Below, piece by piece: positions 1-14,100 of a stretch of 64,000 bases of DNA. The position numbers and the translations under genes are program-made. The notes below the pieces were generated by a model. That model had not been told where the DNA came from and searched no databases. It worked only from the letters and a program-made list of their open reading frames with translations. Origin of the DNA: Botryosphaeria dothidea (lineage: Eukaryota > Ascomycota > Dothideomycetes > Botryosphaeriales > Botryosphaeriaceae). The first letter of the stretch is position 1. Every line of letters starts with the position of its first letter. The stretch is from contig WWBZ02000016.1 in the NCBI GenBank assembly GCA_011503125.2, positions 5,022,001 to 5,086,000 of the forward strand, written 5' to 3'.

Positions 1-3000
1 AGAGAGGCACAAGAAAAAAAAAATGCGGGCAAGGTAGGGTAGGATAGAAAGAGAAAAGAGACGGAGTTGCACCAGGCACCCGACCTGGCGGATGATGCCT
101 TGCGCTTCCCGCGCTCCCGCGAATTTTAGTCGCCCCCCTCCCCTCCCCATTCCTATTTGCCTGTAACAGTCCAATCACGCACATGGATACCAATGAGTGA
201 GAGTGTGACATGGTACCGGGGACTCGGGGAAGTGCGGGCGGGAAAAGAAGATGAGAGAAAGAAAAAAGGGTGCCCGTGTGCGTGGCGCGCGCCAGCCGTA
301 AATGATACGGGTCGGGCTGGGTGCGACATTACTGGCACACACCTGACCAGGTTACAATAGTCAAGTTGCAACCATGATGAAAAAGCCGACCCGGATGCTG
401 CCGATTGCCGACGACAACGATGAGAAATGAGGACAACTCCGTGGGCCAAACAGAAGAAGAAGAGAAGAAGCCCGGGAGAAAAAGAGTATTTCGAAGAAAA
501 GTGTAAAAAAGGGAACCAACCATAGGTCGTCGGCACCATGTCCCCGACAAGTGTAAAGACGGCAAGAGGACAAACCGGTAGGAGCGGCACGTGCCTCGTG
601 CGACCGTCCGTCCGTGGGAAAAGGGAAGAAGGAACAAAAAAAAACTTATTGGTTTGTGGTGCTGAAGATCGCTTGACGCGCATGAATGTCGATAACGAGA
701 AGAGAAAAAATCATCCGCACATGCAATCTCCTTTCCTTCTAGCCATTCCCACCTTACTCATCATTACCGGCCCTTCTCGCTCCTACGAGACTTCATCGCC
801 CTCCGAACAACACCGTGTCACGGACGACGTCACGGAGCGCGCTCCGTCCGGCAACTGAGAAAGACGTCGTGGGAATGAACGGAGAAACCGCAGTGTGTCG
901 GGGAAATCGGAAGGAGGACTGTAAAACTGAGGGAGAGGTTGGCTTATTATTACGGTTCAACTTTGGATAATCTTGCCGTTCTTTTTTTGTTTGTAGGTAG
1001 CATTTCCTCGCGCCGGCCCCGCGGCGGGCGCCAACGGGTGTCTGTCGGCTCGCACCTCTCCTTCGGGCTCACCGGCGCCCGGCGTGGCGGAGACCAGAAC
1101 GCGTCGCTCATTATCCCTCTGAGCATTGATGGGCAGACAGCTCTCGCTACTTGAACAGTTGGACCGAATAGCGGGGCCATGGTAAGAGCTGATCCGGAAA
1201 TCCTATGCGACCTCCGGTGTTAAGCTCACCGATTCAGCCTGTGAAGGGGCTGACTTGCTGGAGAACTCCGTGAAGCGTGGATGGCTGCTCCGGCAGCAAG
1301 CGCTTTCCACTCCCTCGGGAGGGTTGAGAATCGTGATGGAAGCCCGAGTATCCAGGTCTCGAGTCAAGACGGTGACATAGCTATGGTTTAACGGCCCAAG
1401 GCTATGGCCACTGACGGTGAGCTTGACACATCGATAGGGCTTTGCTGGATCATGGTTTCCTGTGCTGCGTTGTGCCCAGAAGCCACCAGCTGTATTAAGG
1501 ACCAAGGATTGTTGCCTGTTCTGGGAATCGACTCAGCAGAGAAGTCTAATCCGGACCGACTGCCGGCCCAACCGCTGGCTACGGCGATTCAAGCTTCGTA
1601 TGATCTGCAAGCTGTCCCTTCGTGTCCCCTTCCACCCGTGCTGAGCTACTGCGTGTGCCGATGAAGTTCCACGCACGTCGCGTGGCACATAGGACGCATC
1701 GAACGACCAAGGGAAGCAACAGCAAAGAAACGATAAATTTAGACGGCGAAATTTGACATACGCGTACGAGATGGGACAAGCGGAACTGAATCAATAAAAA
1801 CTAATGAGTATGATGCAAACGACATTTCGCTTGATGCCAAGGAATGAGAGTTCCGCGGCCGTGGGTGCGCCTGAACGGCCCCAGGTGTCAATTCTCTCAC
1901 GTGTCAAGTGGCTCGTTTTCGGCTTCGGACCCGGGCCAGTGAGTGTGAATGCGTGAGCTGCGGTGATGGCCAACGGGGTGGCCGCCGGGGTGGCCGCAGG
2001 TTCCTGTGCTCTTGAACCCTCAGGTGCGAGGCCGCACCCTGCCAGTGGGATCCTGTCAATCATCTCGTCAATAGTTGCTCGCATTCACGTGCAACATCCC
2101 CTGTCCTAGTCAGCAAATCTTCACGTTCTTGGGCTTCTCCACACAGGCGGATGCGCCGACGCGACGGACGCGTCGCAGCGAGGTCTGTGACCCCCACGTA
2201 GAAACATCCTGGACGTGCTGGATTGGTCGGTGGTTGGTGGAAAACCGGGCGGAGGCTTGGGGGTGCGTTCGTGCGCCGGTCTTGCTGCACCAGCTTCTAC
2301 GAATAGCACGGCGGCTCGGTGCAGCCGGTCTGCTGGAAAGGCTCTACGGGCCCACTTGGGAAGTTTGGGACAAGTCATATACACAGCTCCCGGATGCGTG
2401 AGTGGTGGTGACGGAAAGATCGCCAGTCAAAGCGGCGGGGCTCGGCCTGTGGGCGCTGTATCAGGTTCTCAACTTCATCCCCTCGCCCCTCCGGCTGCCC
2501 CTCTCTAGAAGGCACGGGCAGCCAGAAAGTCATTGAGCAGCAGCAAGAACTCCCGTGGAGAGGCCGGGACTCCGGCGCTGACGCTTGCAATCGGCACCGC
2601 GGCTACGCACGGGTGTCACGGCGTGCCAATCCCGCCTGTACGCGCCTGCGAGCAGGGCGGAGGCGGGAGGGATGTGCGGACAGACCGTTGGAGTGGGTGC
2701 AGAGGCTGATGGTGCAATTGGCCTGGCGGGAAGGGTAGCGTCTAGAATGGCTCGATTCCTATGGCTCGGATGCGCGAGCATTTGGCCCAAAGCGGGCGAC
2801 TGAGCATTAGGGAGAGGGTATCGTAAGCGTATCGGACAGGGGTGGAGTCAGCCGTATGGCTGGCTCGGCCAATTAGCCGACAGTTAGATCTCGGCTGGCA
2901 AAGGCAGTGAACGCTCGCTAGAAGCTGACGCTCTCCTTCTCGAAGGCAGGGCTGCTAGGTTTGCCCCTGAAGCGTTGATCGAGATCGCCGAGCTGGTCCT

Positions 3001-5499
3001 TGTAATATTCCCGCTGCGAACTTGACCGGTATGCCCGGACGTTGGTTGGAGGGCGGCGCGGCGGGACGGATTCATTCCTGGAAGCTGGTAAAGAGATTCT
3101 AGCAGATAGCTGGGCATTAGCTGGCTCCACTACGCACGTAGGTAGGCTTCTGCTTGAAACTGGACGGCGGGGCGGCGACCCTGCAGGGCAGTGATGGGCC
3201 AAAGCCCGCACACCGGTGTGGAGTGCAGGGCGTTGGGTGCGGATAATAGCTGCCGTCTGTTAAGGCAGGAGGTTCAGGGCCCGCCGGGTGGACTTCAGCT
3301 CGGGCGCGCACATGAACGGCGACGGGGCCCAGCAACGGGTTTCCAGAACCGTCAGGACCGGCAGGTGTCAAGAGAAACAGGAGAGGCAGACTGGAGTACC
3401 ACGAGGCGGTTCCTTGCGGATTGCCGTGGGCGCCGATGCTGGACGCGTTCCCCGAACGTGCGCGCGGGCGATCTATACCACCATGCTGCAGGCAATATTA
3501 ACGTCCGTAAGCTTCACCAGGCCGGATGAGGTATTTAAGTCTGCGCAGGGACCATCAGTCTGGACGTCGTATCTCCCCAGCTCTTCGCGCACTCCCGGGT
3601 GATCTGGCGCGGCCGTTGAGTGACGCGCCGCGCGTGCCTGCAGCGGCGGCAAGTCGAGGGCAGCGCGCACGCCGCATGTGGTCGGCGGCGGCGGCGATGT
3701 GGCTGGCCCGCATCGAGAGAGTGAGTGCATACAGACATACATAGACAGCAGCTGGGCGGGCGAGCGCGTAGTGGGTCACGGGCGTAGGCGAGTTCTGGAA
3801 GAAGACACCCTGGGTCAGATCGCCGACTGCTGGTGCAGCGCGGCCGGCGTCGCTTCCTGAAGCAAGCATGCTGCGGAGAATTGTGGACGGCAGCCGGTGA
3901 GTGAGCCATCCTCCAGCACGGCGAGACGGGCGAGTCTGAATGAATTAGGTGGCGGGTCGGGGGGCGCAGCGCGCCGGCAGCCACAATCGTCTGATGATGC
4001 TCCGCCGGGCGTGCGCTCCTCCTGGATCGCCGGGTCGCGCAGTGACGTGAACTGGGTGGTGATGTGTGCGCATGGAGGATGAGAGGATTGGCGGGCGCCG
4101 TTGAGCGGGCGGGCGTTTGGGCCGGCGGCGGAGGGCCGAACGGCGGCTGGCGCTGGCGCTCGCAGGCAGGCTCAAGCTTTCCCGGCGGCCTTCGAGAAGC
4201 AAGCCGCGTGCCGGGGCAGCGGTGCGTGCTCAGCACTGAGCGTGCCGACTGCTTTGCGGCCTTGTCTGGCGCTGGCGCTGGAGCTGGAGGAGACGGAGAG
4301 AGAGCGCGCAGGCCTGCGGTGCGTGATGCCCGCCGCCGTCTCTGCTGCCCGCGCCCGCCGCGCCCACGCTCCCCTGCCCTGCAAAATGCCCGCCGGCCCA
4401 AAGCGGGAGTTAGCGCGCTTGGCGGACTTTTTTGAAAAAACCCCTTCGTGAGGCACAGGCGCGGCGACCTCTGAATATTTTTCGCCAGCCCCAGCGCGCG
4501 CGCCGCCGCCTCTCGCAGCCCCCGTCCTGGCCCCGTGTGTTCTGGCTCTCGCCCAGCGCAAGCGCCGCAGCGGATCCAGTCCTGCAGTAGTCGTCGTCGG
4601 TCAAGCATCCCCGGCCCCGTAGCCGTAGGTTAGCATCTCCCGCAAGCGAGACTGGCTACGGCGGGTCGAAGCGTCAGGTCCTCGCTCGCTTCTCAGGTAA
4701 GTCCACCAGCTGCCCGTCATCTCCCCTGCCACGCCCTCTGCGAACGCCCTCTGCCTCAGGCGTGCATGCGCAACGCGCGCCCGCCCGCCGCCCGCCGCCC
4801 GCAGACGCGTGCCGTGCCCGCCGTATGGCATGCCATGGCAGGACGGGGCCAGGGCGATGCGCACCGCACCGCACCGCACCGCGCACCACCCAGCGGGCAC
4901 GCTGCCGTCGCTCAGCGCACAGCGCACAGCCACCGCAGCCGCCCGCCCGCCTACCTGGCAGCCTGGCAGCTTCCGTCTTAGGGCTGGCTCATTTCGAGGT
5001 GCTCCGCTGCCGGGCCTGCGGCTGCCGCTGATGAGCCCTCGTTCATGCCTCTGCCCAAGCCCGCGCTGCTCTCACCTCGCGCGCGCCGTACCGAGGGATG
5101 CGGACGTCGCTGATCCGGGCAGCGCCCACTTTTTTAGACAGAGAAGCACCAGCGCCCCCCTGGCGCGCACGCGCAGTAGCTCGACAGCGCTCACGTTGCG
5201 CCGATCTGAGCTGTGCCCCGAACCCGACTCAGCTCCCTGGAAGAGGCCCGTGTGATCTGCGGCCGGCCTGCCTTCTTTTCGCACTTGCGTCTTTCCGCTA
5301 TCCGCTCCGGCAGCATCAAACCACCCGGACGCCTCGTCTCGCCGTACTCTGCCTAAGCGAAGCACCTTTCCTGGTGCCAATCAGCTCGTCGTGCGCGGGA
5401 TCAGTTCCCCAAGGGACAGCGCAGCATCGGCCAGCTAGGAGGCTAATCTCGAATCTCACAGCCTTGCGCCATCGACGTGTGCTAGGCCTCTAATCAAAT
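1..5499. other. Gene-poor GC-rich region upstream of the Zn2Cys6 gene
   Basis: I see no gene here that I can support. From about 2000 to 5400 the sequence is strongly GC-rich, which opens long chance frames on both strands (for example 3535-4608 on the minus strand), but their products are Arg/Ala/Pro-rich without any domain. Short simple repeats occur, such as GCACC-type repeats near 4858-4882 and CCGCC-type repeats near 4780-4803. The last several hundred bases probably hold the promoter and 5' leader of the transcription factor that starts at 5500. Confidence 0.5.
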
Positions 5500-7690
5500 A
5501 TGGCAGACCAGTCGCCTAACCCACCGTCGCGGCAACCGCAGCAGCAGCAGCCGGCTCAACAGCAGCCGCAACCGCAGAATTCTCAGCCTCAGCAGCAGGC
5601 GCAACAACCCGCAACCTCCTCCTACCCTTCGCCTCACTCCTACCCGTCGCCGTCTATGCAGCCCACCTACACCTACCCGCCGCCCCAGGGCCCCCAAGGC
5701 AATGCGGAGCCCTATCGCGCCTCGCCCACCGTGTCCAGCATGTCGCTGCCCTCGCTGAACCTCCCGCCCATCCGCGCGCCCATTGATGGCCAGGGCCAAC
5801 CTCAGCAGCCGGGCCAACCGCCAGCTGGCTCATTGCCGCCACCCGTCGCGCCCATGGCCTACTACCCGCCGCCCGGCCACGGTCCGCCCCAGCACCATGC
5901 GATGCACATGGGCGCCGCGCCCATGGCCATGCCGCCGCAGAGTATGGGAATGCGCTACCAGCTGCCGCCGCAGGCCGACCAGAGGATCATGTCGGGGGGA
6001 CGCCACAAGAAGGAGATCAAGCGTCGCACGAAGACGGGCTGCTTGACGTGTCGCAAGCGCAGGATAAAGGTGAGGGCAGCAATTGCAGTTTTTCGTCTTT
6101 TTCTTCGCGACAGGCGTCGGTCGTGATGAGGTGAGGTTGAAACGGCGAGGTAGCGCGATCGCGTCTTCGCGTCTCGCTCGCTTCTGTAGCCTGACACCTC
6201 CCGCCGCATGGGTGGAAGCGAGAACTTTACCTGCCGTCCGACCTCACTCGCCCACCGGCGCGCCTTTTCGCGAGAGCCCGCTTCCCAACACCGACTTTCT
6301 TTGCGCGAACCCACGCTTACTCACACGCTTCGCAGTGCGACGAGGCACACCCCACCTGCAGAAATTGCCAAAAGAGCAAGCGCGAGTGCTTGGGCTACGA
6401 CCCCATCTTCAAGCAGCAACCCGGCCCCGCTCAAATACAGCCCGCACCGAGCGCCGCTCCGCCCGTCACCTCCACTCCCGCAACCGCTGCTCCTCCGGCC
6501 GCTCAGGTCGCATATTCTCACGTTCCTCAAGGCTACGCACCTGCCGCACCGAACTACGCACCTGCGCCCGGCCACAGCACCAGCCCACCTGCGCCTGGTC
6601 CCGATCCATCCTACGAACTCAGTGCCGCTATTGACCCAGCGCTTGCAGGCGCTGACCCCGCCGCTCAAATGTCGATCCCTCCGGTTGCGTATGATCCCTC
6701 CACGCGCGTGTACGTGAGGAAGGAGGACAAGGAAGGCTCGACGCCGCCGCCGCCTGAAGGCCAACCGTTGAAGAGTATGGCCACCTAGGTTCAGTTATGA
6801 TTCGAGGAACTTTCAACTGACTTGCCATAGACAAGCGCATTCACATTGATGAGCTTTTTGCGCTCCAAAGCGTTGCGCCTCACGCTCAGCCGCCGAATCC
6901 AGGCCCGATTCCCTCCCAGGTGGTCGAAGAAATTAAGATGCTCTACAGCAGAGATTACGCACTCAACATGGATCGCTGCATCGAGACCACCTGGTATTCC
7001 ACCAAGGGCTTGAATCGCCTTCTGAACGATCCAGCAACCATGGATCTCTTTGCATTTTTCGTATCACAAATCCGCGTCAACCAGGACTACGAGATGCAGC
7101 GGAGGACCACCAGCCTCGAAGCTAAGTTGGTCTGGAGGCTGCTTAGCCTGCCTCGTCAGCATGCTGTATCTGCGGCGAACGGTACCAACGGCACCAGCGA
7201 GCACGAGACGGATTTGTTGCAGAAGGAGGCCGCGCTGCGCGTCGAGGTGCTGGAGGCGCTCCTTACATATCAGGTGCTGCCGTTCAACCCTCTTGCGGAG
7301 CTGATCTATGACCCTCAGGTTCCTCACCTCAAGCAATACGAGGTGGATTTCTGGCGCCACCTGGGTACTTTTGTCACGTTCCGCGACTCGGATGATGAGT
7401 CGAACCGGAACATTGAGGCCACATTGAGCGCATGCCGAAACATTCTCGGCATGATTGAGTGCAGAGACGTCATCTATTCGATGATGATCGCGCGTCACTA
7501 CGGCGGACGTTTCCCGGATCTACCTGAGAACGTCAGCCAACAGCCGTACCCGCCGGATCAGGAGGACGACCGTTCCAAGATGGTAGTTGCCAAGAAGTTC
7601 CTTGAGGACGAATCTCAAGGTCGGGGCATGTCACAGGTCATCTTCCGCCTGGCAGGTATGGCTATTCGGTCGTGGTCACTCGGTCAGTAA
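5500..7690 (+). CDS. Zn2Cys6 (C6 fungal-type) transcription factor
   Basis: Nuclear DNA-binding regulator of about 622 residues in three exons: 5500-6069, 6336-6774 and 6831-7690. The first intron (GTGAGG..GCAG, 266 nt) splits the zinc cluster: CLTCRKRRIK ends exon 1, and exon 2 opens with the third cysteine (CDEAHPTC, CRNC, then CQKSKREC), giving the C-x2-C-x6-C-x6-C-x2-C-x6-C pattern of a Zn2Cys6 binuclear cluster at about residues 180-210. The N-terminal 170 residues are rich in Gln, Pro and Tyr, typical of a disordered activation segment. The C-terminal 280 residues are a conserved helical region without a fungal-trans MHR motif that I recognise. The target is unknown. The 5' exon starts with an ATG after a long GC-rich leader. 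Splice sites are my reading. Confidence 0.88.
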
Positions 7691-9420
7691 ACTTCTTCGT
7701 TCGAGCTTCGTTAGCGCGCTTTGGTCGCAAAGTCAGCGCTTTCGTCGCCATTGCATTTTGCAGTTTTTCCCTTCCTCTGTCAGGGTTGGATTACTGAATT
7801 TTTCGGCATTCTGCTTTGTCAGAAGAAAATCATCGGCATGGGGTTGATGGAGTCTATGCTCGGCATATTCCGCCTTCGTGGAATACTCAAGGTCTGCGGT
7901 CATTTTCGAAGGAGTTCTGTTATTGGTAAGAAACTGGCGAATACTGGGCGGTTACTATCTAAGTAAAAAGAGCGGTCTTTGCACTTTTCCTTGCAGTTGC
8001 ATCCACAAAATTTTTCGTTTCCCCATTGGCTGTCCCGTCTGCTTTCCTTTGCTTTTCTTTTCCTTTCCTTTGGTATTAGGTGCGAGAACTTGAGCGAATC
8101 AAGAGAAGTGGGTGAAGAATCGAAGCGAGCTGAGAACTGTATTAGTAGTTGCTTTGTGCAGCGTTCGCAGTCAGCAGCCAGAGATAGAGCTAGGAGCTAA
8201 TCATCGAGAATAATCATCCCATGTACTCTCCCCTGGTGAGACCTGTGCTCGTACACTTGTTTCCTTTAGACGTGTCGATAATTGGTCAAAGACGCCATCT
8301 GCCTCTCGAAAAGGTTCAATAGTACAAAGACATAGTCCGAATGATTGGGTCCTTTGCCGTTGGGACTTCATATTGTTCTGTTGTTTCAGCATCCCGGAGA
8401 AAATAGCTGTCTACCTCCGGTCTCAGTACGACTCGTCATCACGCTCGTCCCATGAACATTGCATCGGCACGGCCACTTCCGCCATTTGTGGGAAGTTAGA
8501 GAGTCTATGCGTGGATGCGAATGTTCAATTTTGCATTCGGATAGCTGCTTATAGCCCGTCCGCGTATCTGGGCGTGCTTTTGCTATGCTTGGTACCGAGC
8601 TCATATTTGGGTTCCAGAGCCTTATGCAAGGCGTTTCGAATGCTGATAAGCACGACAGCGCAACCATCGGATCGAGTGGGCCAGGGCTCGATTAGGCAAT
8701 TTGTCAGTGTCCTTGCGATAGCAGAACATGCTTCTTCCGGTTAGGCGATGCACTGCCTGCCACGTGCAGTCCTGCGATCAGCACTGGCCGCAGTCGATAC
8801 GGACAATGGGAGCCACTCGAGGATAAGCGTTTCGGAACACAAGGGCCTTGATGTCGCGAAGCCCGCGGTTTCAGCACCCCTCATCCGCGCAAACAAGCCA
8901 CTACCACCAAGCACTTGACGAACTTTGAAAAAGCACAAATGAAAGAACATGCACCGAAATCAGTCGTCCGTAAGCGACGGGCAGTCTAGCAGGCAAGACG
9001 TAATGGCCTGCCTGTATGGTGTGGTTGGAGTTCAGCAAAGTCCCGAATGCCGGCGAAAGCGACGCGCGAAATTCGAATATCACGACGAGGCATCCTTGCA
9101 GAAGAGAACCAGCCGGACGTGATCCTCCAGGGACATGTTCCCTGACACAGTGGAAACGGCATTGGAGCCGCGTTTGATGCTTTTAGTGGCGCCAAGGCTG
9201 ACGTACGGCGGTAGGGCTGAAAGGACCGGGCCGGCCATTGGTTCGCGGATCGCCCACCTTTGCCCGGTCTGAGACACGACGGCGACCCGCACTTCAACTC
9301 CTCGACGCCCTGCTGCCCGATCGCGAGATACTACGCTCTGCCATCCTCTTGCGTCGACAGCTATCACCGTCTCCGGCTGTAGATTCGACATATCACATCT
9401 CGTCACCCTCTTCCAGGACA
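7691..9420. other. Intergenic region, no gene seen
   Basis: No coding region is supported between the transcription factor and the SUZ-domain gene. Frames are short, codon use is irregular and no domain is visible. The last 200 bases before 9421 are pyrimidine-rich in places and probably hold the promoter of the next gene. Confidence 0.5.
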
Positions 9421-10315
9421 ATGAGCGGCCCGAAGGGAGGCGTTCCAGACGCCTGGGATGATGACTGGGAGACTATTGCCGACGTACGCCCCATCCGCGC
9501 ACCTATGGGAATCGACCTGACCGCCTGCTGATGCGTAGTTTAGAAGCAAGACGGTGCCCCGCTCGAGCCACAGCCTCCAAAGAAACTTTCCAAGGCTGAG
9601 CGCAGAGCCCAGCACGCCGAGTTCAACAGGCAATTGTGGGAGTCTGCGTGCGTCTACTGGCATCCCATCACATCCCAATCGAGCTGACTCAAGCTATAGA
9701 GAAACTCAGGATGAAGCGCCGCTTTTTCTTCAAGCGAAACCCGACGTCCCGGTCAAGACTGATTTCAAGGCACCCGTCAAAGTCCTCAGCCGAAAGCCCC
9801 CACCCAAAATACTGTCGCGCGAGGATGACGATGAGGATAGCGAGGAGGAGAGGCGAAAGAAGAACGAGCAGGAATTCGCAGAACGCCAAGCGAGGGCGCA
9901 GCGCGAGCGCGAAGAAAAACAGCGCAAGTACGCAGAGGTCCGGGAAAGGCTATTTGGGTCCTCTACCCCCGATACGTCGCAGGAACGGTCAGCGTCGCCT
10001 CGCGGCAATGGTGGTCGACAATTCAGAGGCAAGGGCAGGGGTAGAGGAGGTGATCGTGGTGACTCTGACGCCAATTCCTCGGCCGATCAGTCACCGGCGC
10101 GTGGTCCTGCCACCCCCAAGCGGCAGCTCTACGATCCGGCTTATACTGCGAAGCCCAACTCGTCATACGTGCAACGGCAACAGGAAGGAGGTTCGCGATC
10201 CCGATCAGGAACGCCTGGCGTGGATCAGCCCATTCGCGCGCCACGCGGACCAGATGGCGGCGGCAGAGGAGGATTTGGCTTTGCCTCTAGGGGGGGCCGA
10301 GGTGCTTCTTCGTGA
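9421..10315 (+). CDS. SUZ / SUZ-C domain RNA-binding protein
   Basis: Predicted cytoplasmic RNA-associated protein of about 260 residues in three exons (9421-9483, 9544-9647, 9700-10315). The introns are 60 and 52 nt with GTACGC..TTTAG and GTGCGT..TATAG ends. The N-terminus has the conserved DAWDDDWETIAD stretch, followed by KKLSKAERRAQHAEFN and the segment VLSRKPPPKIL. A charged coiled coil (about residues 100-136) runs into RERLFG (137-142), the core of the SUZ motif. The tail is RG/GGR-rich and ends with a SUZ-C-like stretch, PIRAPRGPDGGG..GFGFASRGGRG. SUZ motifs are known to bind RNA. The start is chosen because the family begins with this short acidic exon and the ATG follows a clean promoter. 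No partner is suggested by the context. Confidence 0.8.
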
Positions 10316-11167
10316 TCGCCTCATCAGTGTGCTTTCGGTATCGGGAGCCCCTCCGTCCAGGACAAAAAGCCCGACGCAAGAGGTCCTTTGCCAAATTCTT
10401 CCGAACGCCGGTTGGTGCGGGACTGGAACGGCATCCGCTTCCAAGCGAGGAATTCACGCAAAATATACAACCCTACCGGAAGGCTCCTGACGCTTCGTTC
10501 CTGTTGTCTACAGGACCTTTGAAAGCGTCAACACTACGGTGGCGAGTCTTCTGAAGAAAATTCCGCCATTGACTCTCCACCTTGGCAAGACAGCTCCTCC
10601 AGAGCTTGGCTCAGCTGCTCGCGGTAAGGAGGTACGCTAAGCGAGAGCAGCCGCCGTCTCGCGTTCCGAAGACGCGTCCGCATTCCAATTGTCAGGATTC
10701 GGACTGTCCACAGACGGTCAACCGACAACTTTTGAGAACATCGATGATCCTGGTAAGGCCATTCGCGGCGCGGTATGCCGTTACCGGGACAGAAGATCGT
10801 GGTGAAGTTGAGTTAGGAAAACGATAAGTTGAATTCATATTGACGCCTTCATTCTCTGCCAAGAATGTCGGTTGGTGTCATACTCGTTCAGTTCTCCTAG
10901 TCGAAGCCTATCCTCTTGTGCTATCCTGTCATGCTTCCTACTGGTCCACTTCGGAATGTTTCAAGAGTGCGAACGGCCTTCTCCTTACCTTCGTCAGATG
11001 ATTGGAATGCTGTATCTTCATGCTCTTAGCTGCGCCACTAGGTGCACTTAATGTCGCCGCTTCGTCACTGTCAGGACTACAGACATCATCGACGACCTTC
11101 ACTTTAATACCTCATTCTCTTCCTCCGGTAGGAATTGGGATACCGTAGTTTCCTCACGACTACCACC
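10316..11167. other. Intergenic region between SUZ gene and secreted protein gene
   Basis: No gene is supported. It should contain the 3' end of the SUZ-domain transcript and, near 11090-11160, a pyrimidine-rich stretch (CTTCACTTTAATACC, then CTCTTCCTCC) that looks like a fungal promoter/5' leader for the gene starting at 11168. Confidence 0.4.
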
Positions 11168-14100
11168 ATGGATACGAAAGTGGTTCTCCTCCTGGCAGCT
11201 CTGAGCGTCAATGCGGCCGCTCTGCCGCAATTTGGCCAGCCTGGGCTCGTGGCTCCTCCTGCTCAGCTACCCAATCAATTAGGTATTTTCCAGTCGGGTC
11301 CTCTTCCATCACTTCTATCTGCTTTGAACCCGTTCAGCGCAATCTCATTCGCCACACCATCCGTCAATCCCGTGGTTTCGAATGCCGTCGCAAGTGTCAT
11401 ATCAGTTGCGCCAACAAGAGTTCCTTCAAGCAACTCAGCCTTGCTTGCACCATCTGCTTCAGGTCCTCCAGCACCGGCACATTCTTTCACCAGCACTTTT
11501 TCCTTTCCAACATTAGTCTCCTCGTTAACGCCGTCTCCATTGATCTCCTCTTCCACGACACTAACGTATCTCTAGAGCGCCGCAACCCCGATCCTCAGTT
11601 GACCGTTCTAGGGGTCCTTCCGAGCATCACCCCTGCACCGTCCCTAAGCCTCGGTGCCCTCCCAACCAATGGCCTCAGCCAGGTCAACAGTGTTGTCGTC
11701 GGCGTTGGAAATGGAGTTAGCAGCGTCCTAGTTGCCCTGCCAGCGTTGCCACCTGCGACGTCGAAGGGATTCACCGCGCCCATCACCAACCAGCTCATCC
11801 AGGACCCCATCAAAGCTTACTTGAGCTTGTGGAATACCATCCTAGGTGGCGCTTTCACGGGATCTCTGAACTCGCTGACGAACCCGCTGGCTTCGTTGCT
11901 GAGCGGGTCGCCACTTACGAACTTAATCTCTATCAAGCGTCAGGCTGGGGAGGAGACTACGGAGGATGTTGGCCCTGAGGATATCGCACCTGAAGAGACC
12001 ACGACTGACGAGGTTGTTCCCGAAGATGTGGTTCCTGAGGACACTGCTCCTGAGGATGTATCCACAGAAGATGCCACACCTGAAGAGGAAACCACCGAAG
12101 ATGACGAGGATGACGAAGACGACGATGCGCCCGATGATGACGATACTGCGCTCAAGGATGAAGAAACTCCTGAGGACACTACCGAAGATGTTGATTCCGA
12201 AGAGGCTCCTGAAGATGAGAGCACTGAGGATACCACTGAAGATGATGTTCCCGACGACGAGGATTCCGAGGATGTTTCCGACGATGCGGCTCCTGAGGAC
12301 GAGGCTCCTGAGGACGTCTCCGATGACTCCTCTCCTGAGGATGTCTCCGACGACTCCTCTCCTGAAGACGTCTCCGACGACGAGACTCCTGATGATGTCT
12401 CTGATGATGTCGCCCCTGAAGACGCCACTCCTGAGGATGTTGCTCCGGTTGAGGAGACTCCAGTCGAGGAGAGCGTAGATGACGAAACTTCTGAGGCCCG
12501 GAAATTGGCCATGCGTCAAATTCCCTCGCCCGTTGTTCCTAGTGCGGCTCTCGTTCCTTCAGGTGTCACTGACGCCATTGCTGTCCCTGGCTCCTTTGCG
12601 CCACTTGTTGATGCCACCCCTCTCGCTGTTGTGCCGATTTCTCTTGCGGCCCTGGCGCCCAATGGGCTTGTGGCTTCTGCTGCGGTGCCGCCGTCCTTGA
12701 TCAGCGCCCTTGCTGATCCTACCATCAATCCTCTTGCCGTTGCCAACTCGGTGGATCCCCTTGCACCTTTGCCGACCCAGTTGATCCCTTCATCGGCGGC
12801 AGCAGCCATTGCTGCTGCCGCCACTGCGCTTGCTCCTCCTCTGGTGAGCTATCCGTCTTGTCTGGCCGTTCATTGCCATAAGTTATGGATATAACATGCT
12901 AATTGTTGCAGAAACGGGCCATTAAAGAGATTACCGCACAACAAGGTCTCCAGGAGAGAGATGTAAAAGCTCTGCAGGCCGGAATCGACACTGCTGCGGA
13001 CCCTCAAAATTTCATTGCTCAGTATATAGCTGCACAGGCCAAGCCGCTCTTGAAAGAGCTGGGCAACCAGATTCAGGCGGCGCCAGCGTTGTTCGCCAGC
13101 GTTGCTGCGGCTCAGGTATCAATGGCAGCAGCGCCTGTTTCCCTCGTTCAGGAGCAAGTCGCTGCCGCCAAGCCTCTCGTTGACGCGATCCCATCTATCG
13201 TGCAGTCACAACTGGTTGCAGCTCCCAGCGCTGCCGCTCCAATCTTCTCGGCTGCTTCCAGCATCCTTCAAGACCTCCAGTCCGCCACCGTTGGAGCTGA
13301 CAATGCCCTCAACGCGCTGCTTCCCAATCCAACGTTGATAGCTGGCATCATTTCTGGCTCTCTTCCGGAGATTTCAGTGTCGTTCGAGGCAGGAGTCTCG
13401 CAGATTTCGCCAACCGACAACCAGCCCGCGATCATCACACCTCTCCCGACCGTTCTCCCCGTTGTAGGTCCTCCCAGTAGTAGCCAACAACAGCCTGATT
13501 TCCTTCAACAATACTCCCCCATTCTTCAGCAATCCATGGCCCCTACGCAGCCATACACGCCCCAGCAACTTTCGTCTCAACCACTTACGCCCCATCCACA
13601 ACAAAGCATTTTTTCTATGCTGCCATATCAATCCGCTGCTCCAAGCCAGGGTACTAACAGCGCGACAGGCTTATTAAACGAGATTCCAACAGCGATAGCG
13701 GCGGCAGTGACACCGGCTCAAGCACCAGCAATGATAGAGCTCTCCGACAATTACTACGCAGAACCGACTGGTATAAACAATATTATCGTTGATCCTCTGA
13801 CCCAGCCGTTCTCTCCCGACACAATTACACGGTTGCTCCAGAACCAGCTCTACCTCCAAGTCGCACCCATTCTGCTGCTTGTGCAATCGTTTGCCGCCGT
13901 CTCGAATTCGTTGTTCGCGCTGTCCTCGCTGTCCTCGTCTTTGCTCCAAGGTCTCGGCTCGTTTTCTCCGAATCCTCTCCTTGACCCCAACCGTATCCTG
14001 CTCGCTTCTTCATCTTCTGCTTCTTCTCCAACACTGACTTCCCCTGCCGTCGACCCCATCACGAGATTCTGGCTAGAAGGCGTTAAGCTGCTGCAAAACA

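Noticed and set aside
153..683. 176-codon minus-strand frame at the window start
   Set aside because: No domain, odd composition and competing frames on both strands; not supported as a gene.
3535..4608. 357-codon minus-strand frame
   Set aside because: GC-rich DNA lacks AT-rich stop codons by chance. The product is Arg/Ala/Pro-rich with no domain, and overlapping frames of similar length exist in other phases.
11923..12519. Minus-strand frames with Ser/Gly-rich or Ile/Arg-rich products
   Set aside because: Antisense shadows of the acidic PED repeats; the plus-strand reading has a signal peptide and splice sites.
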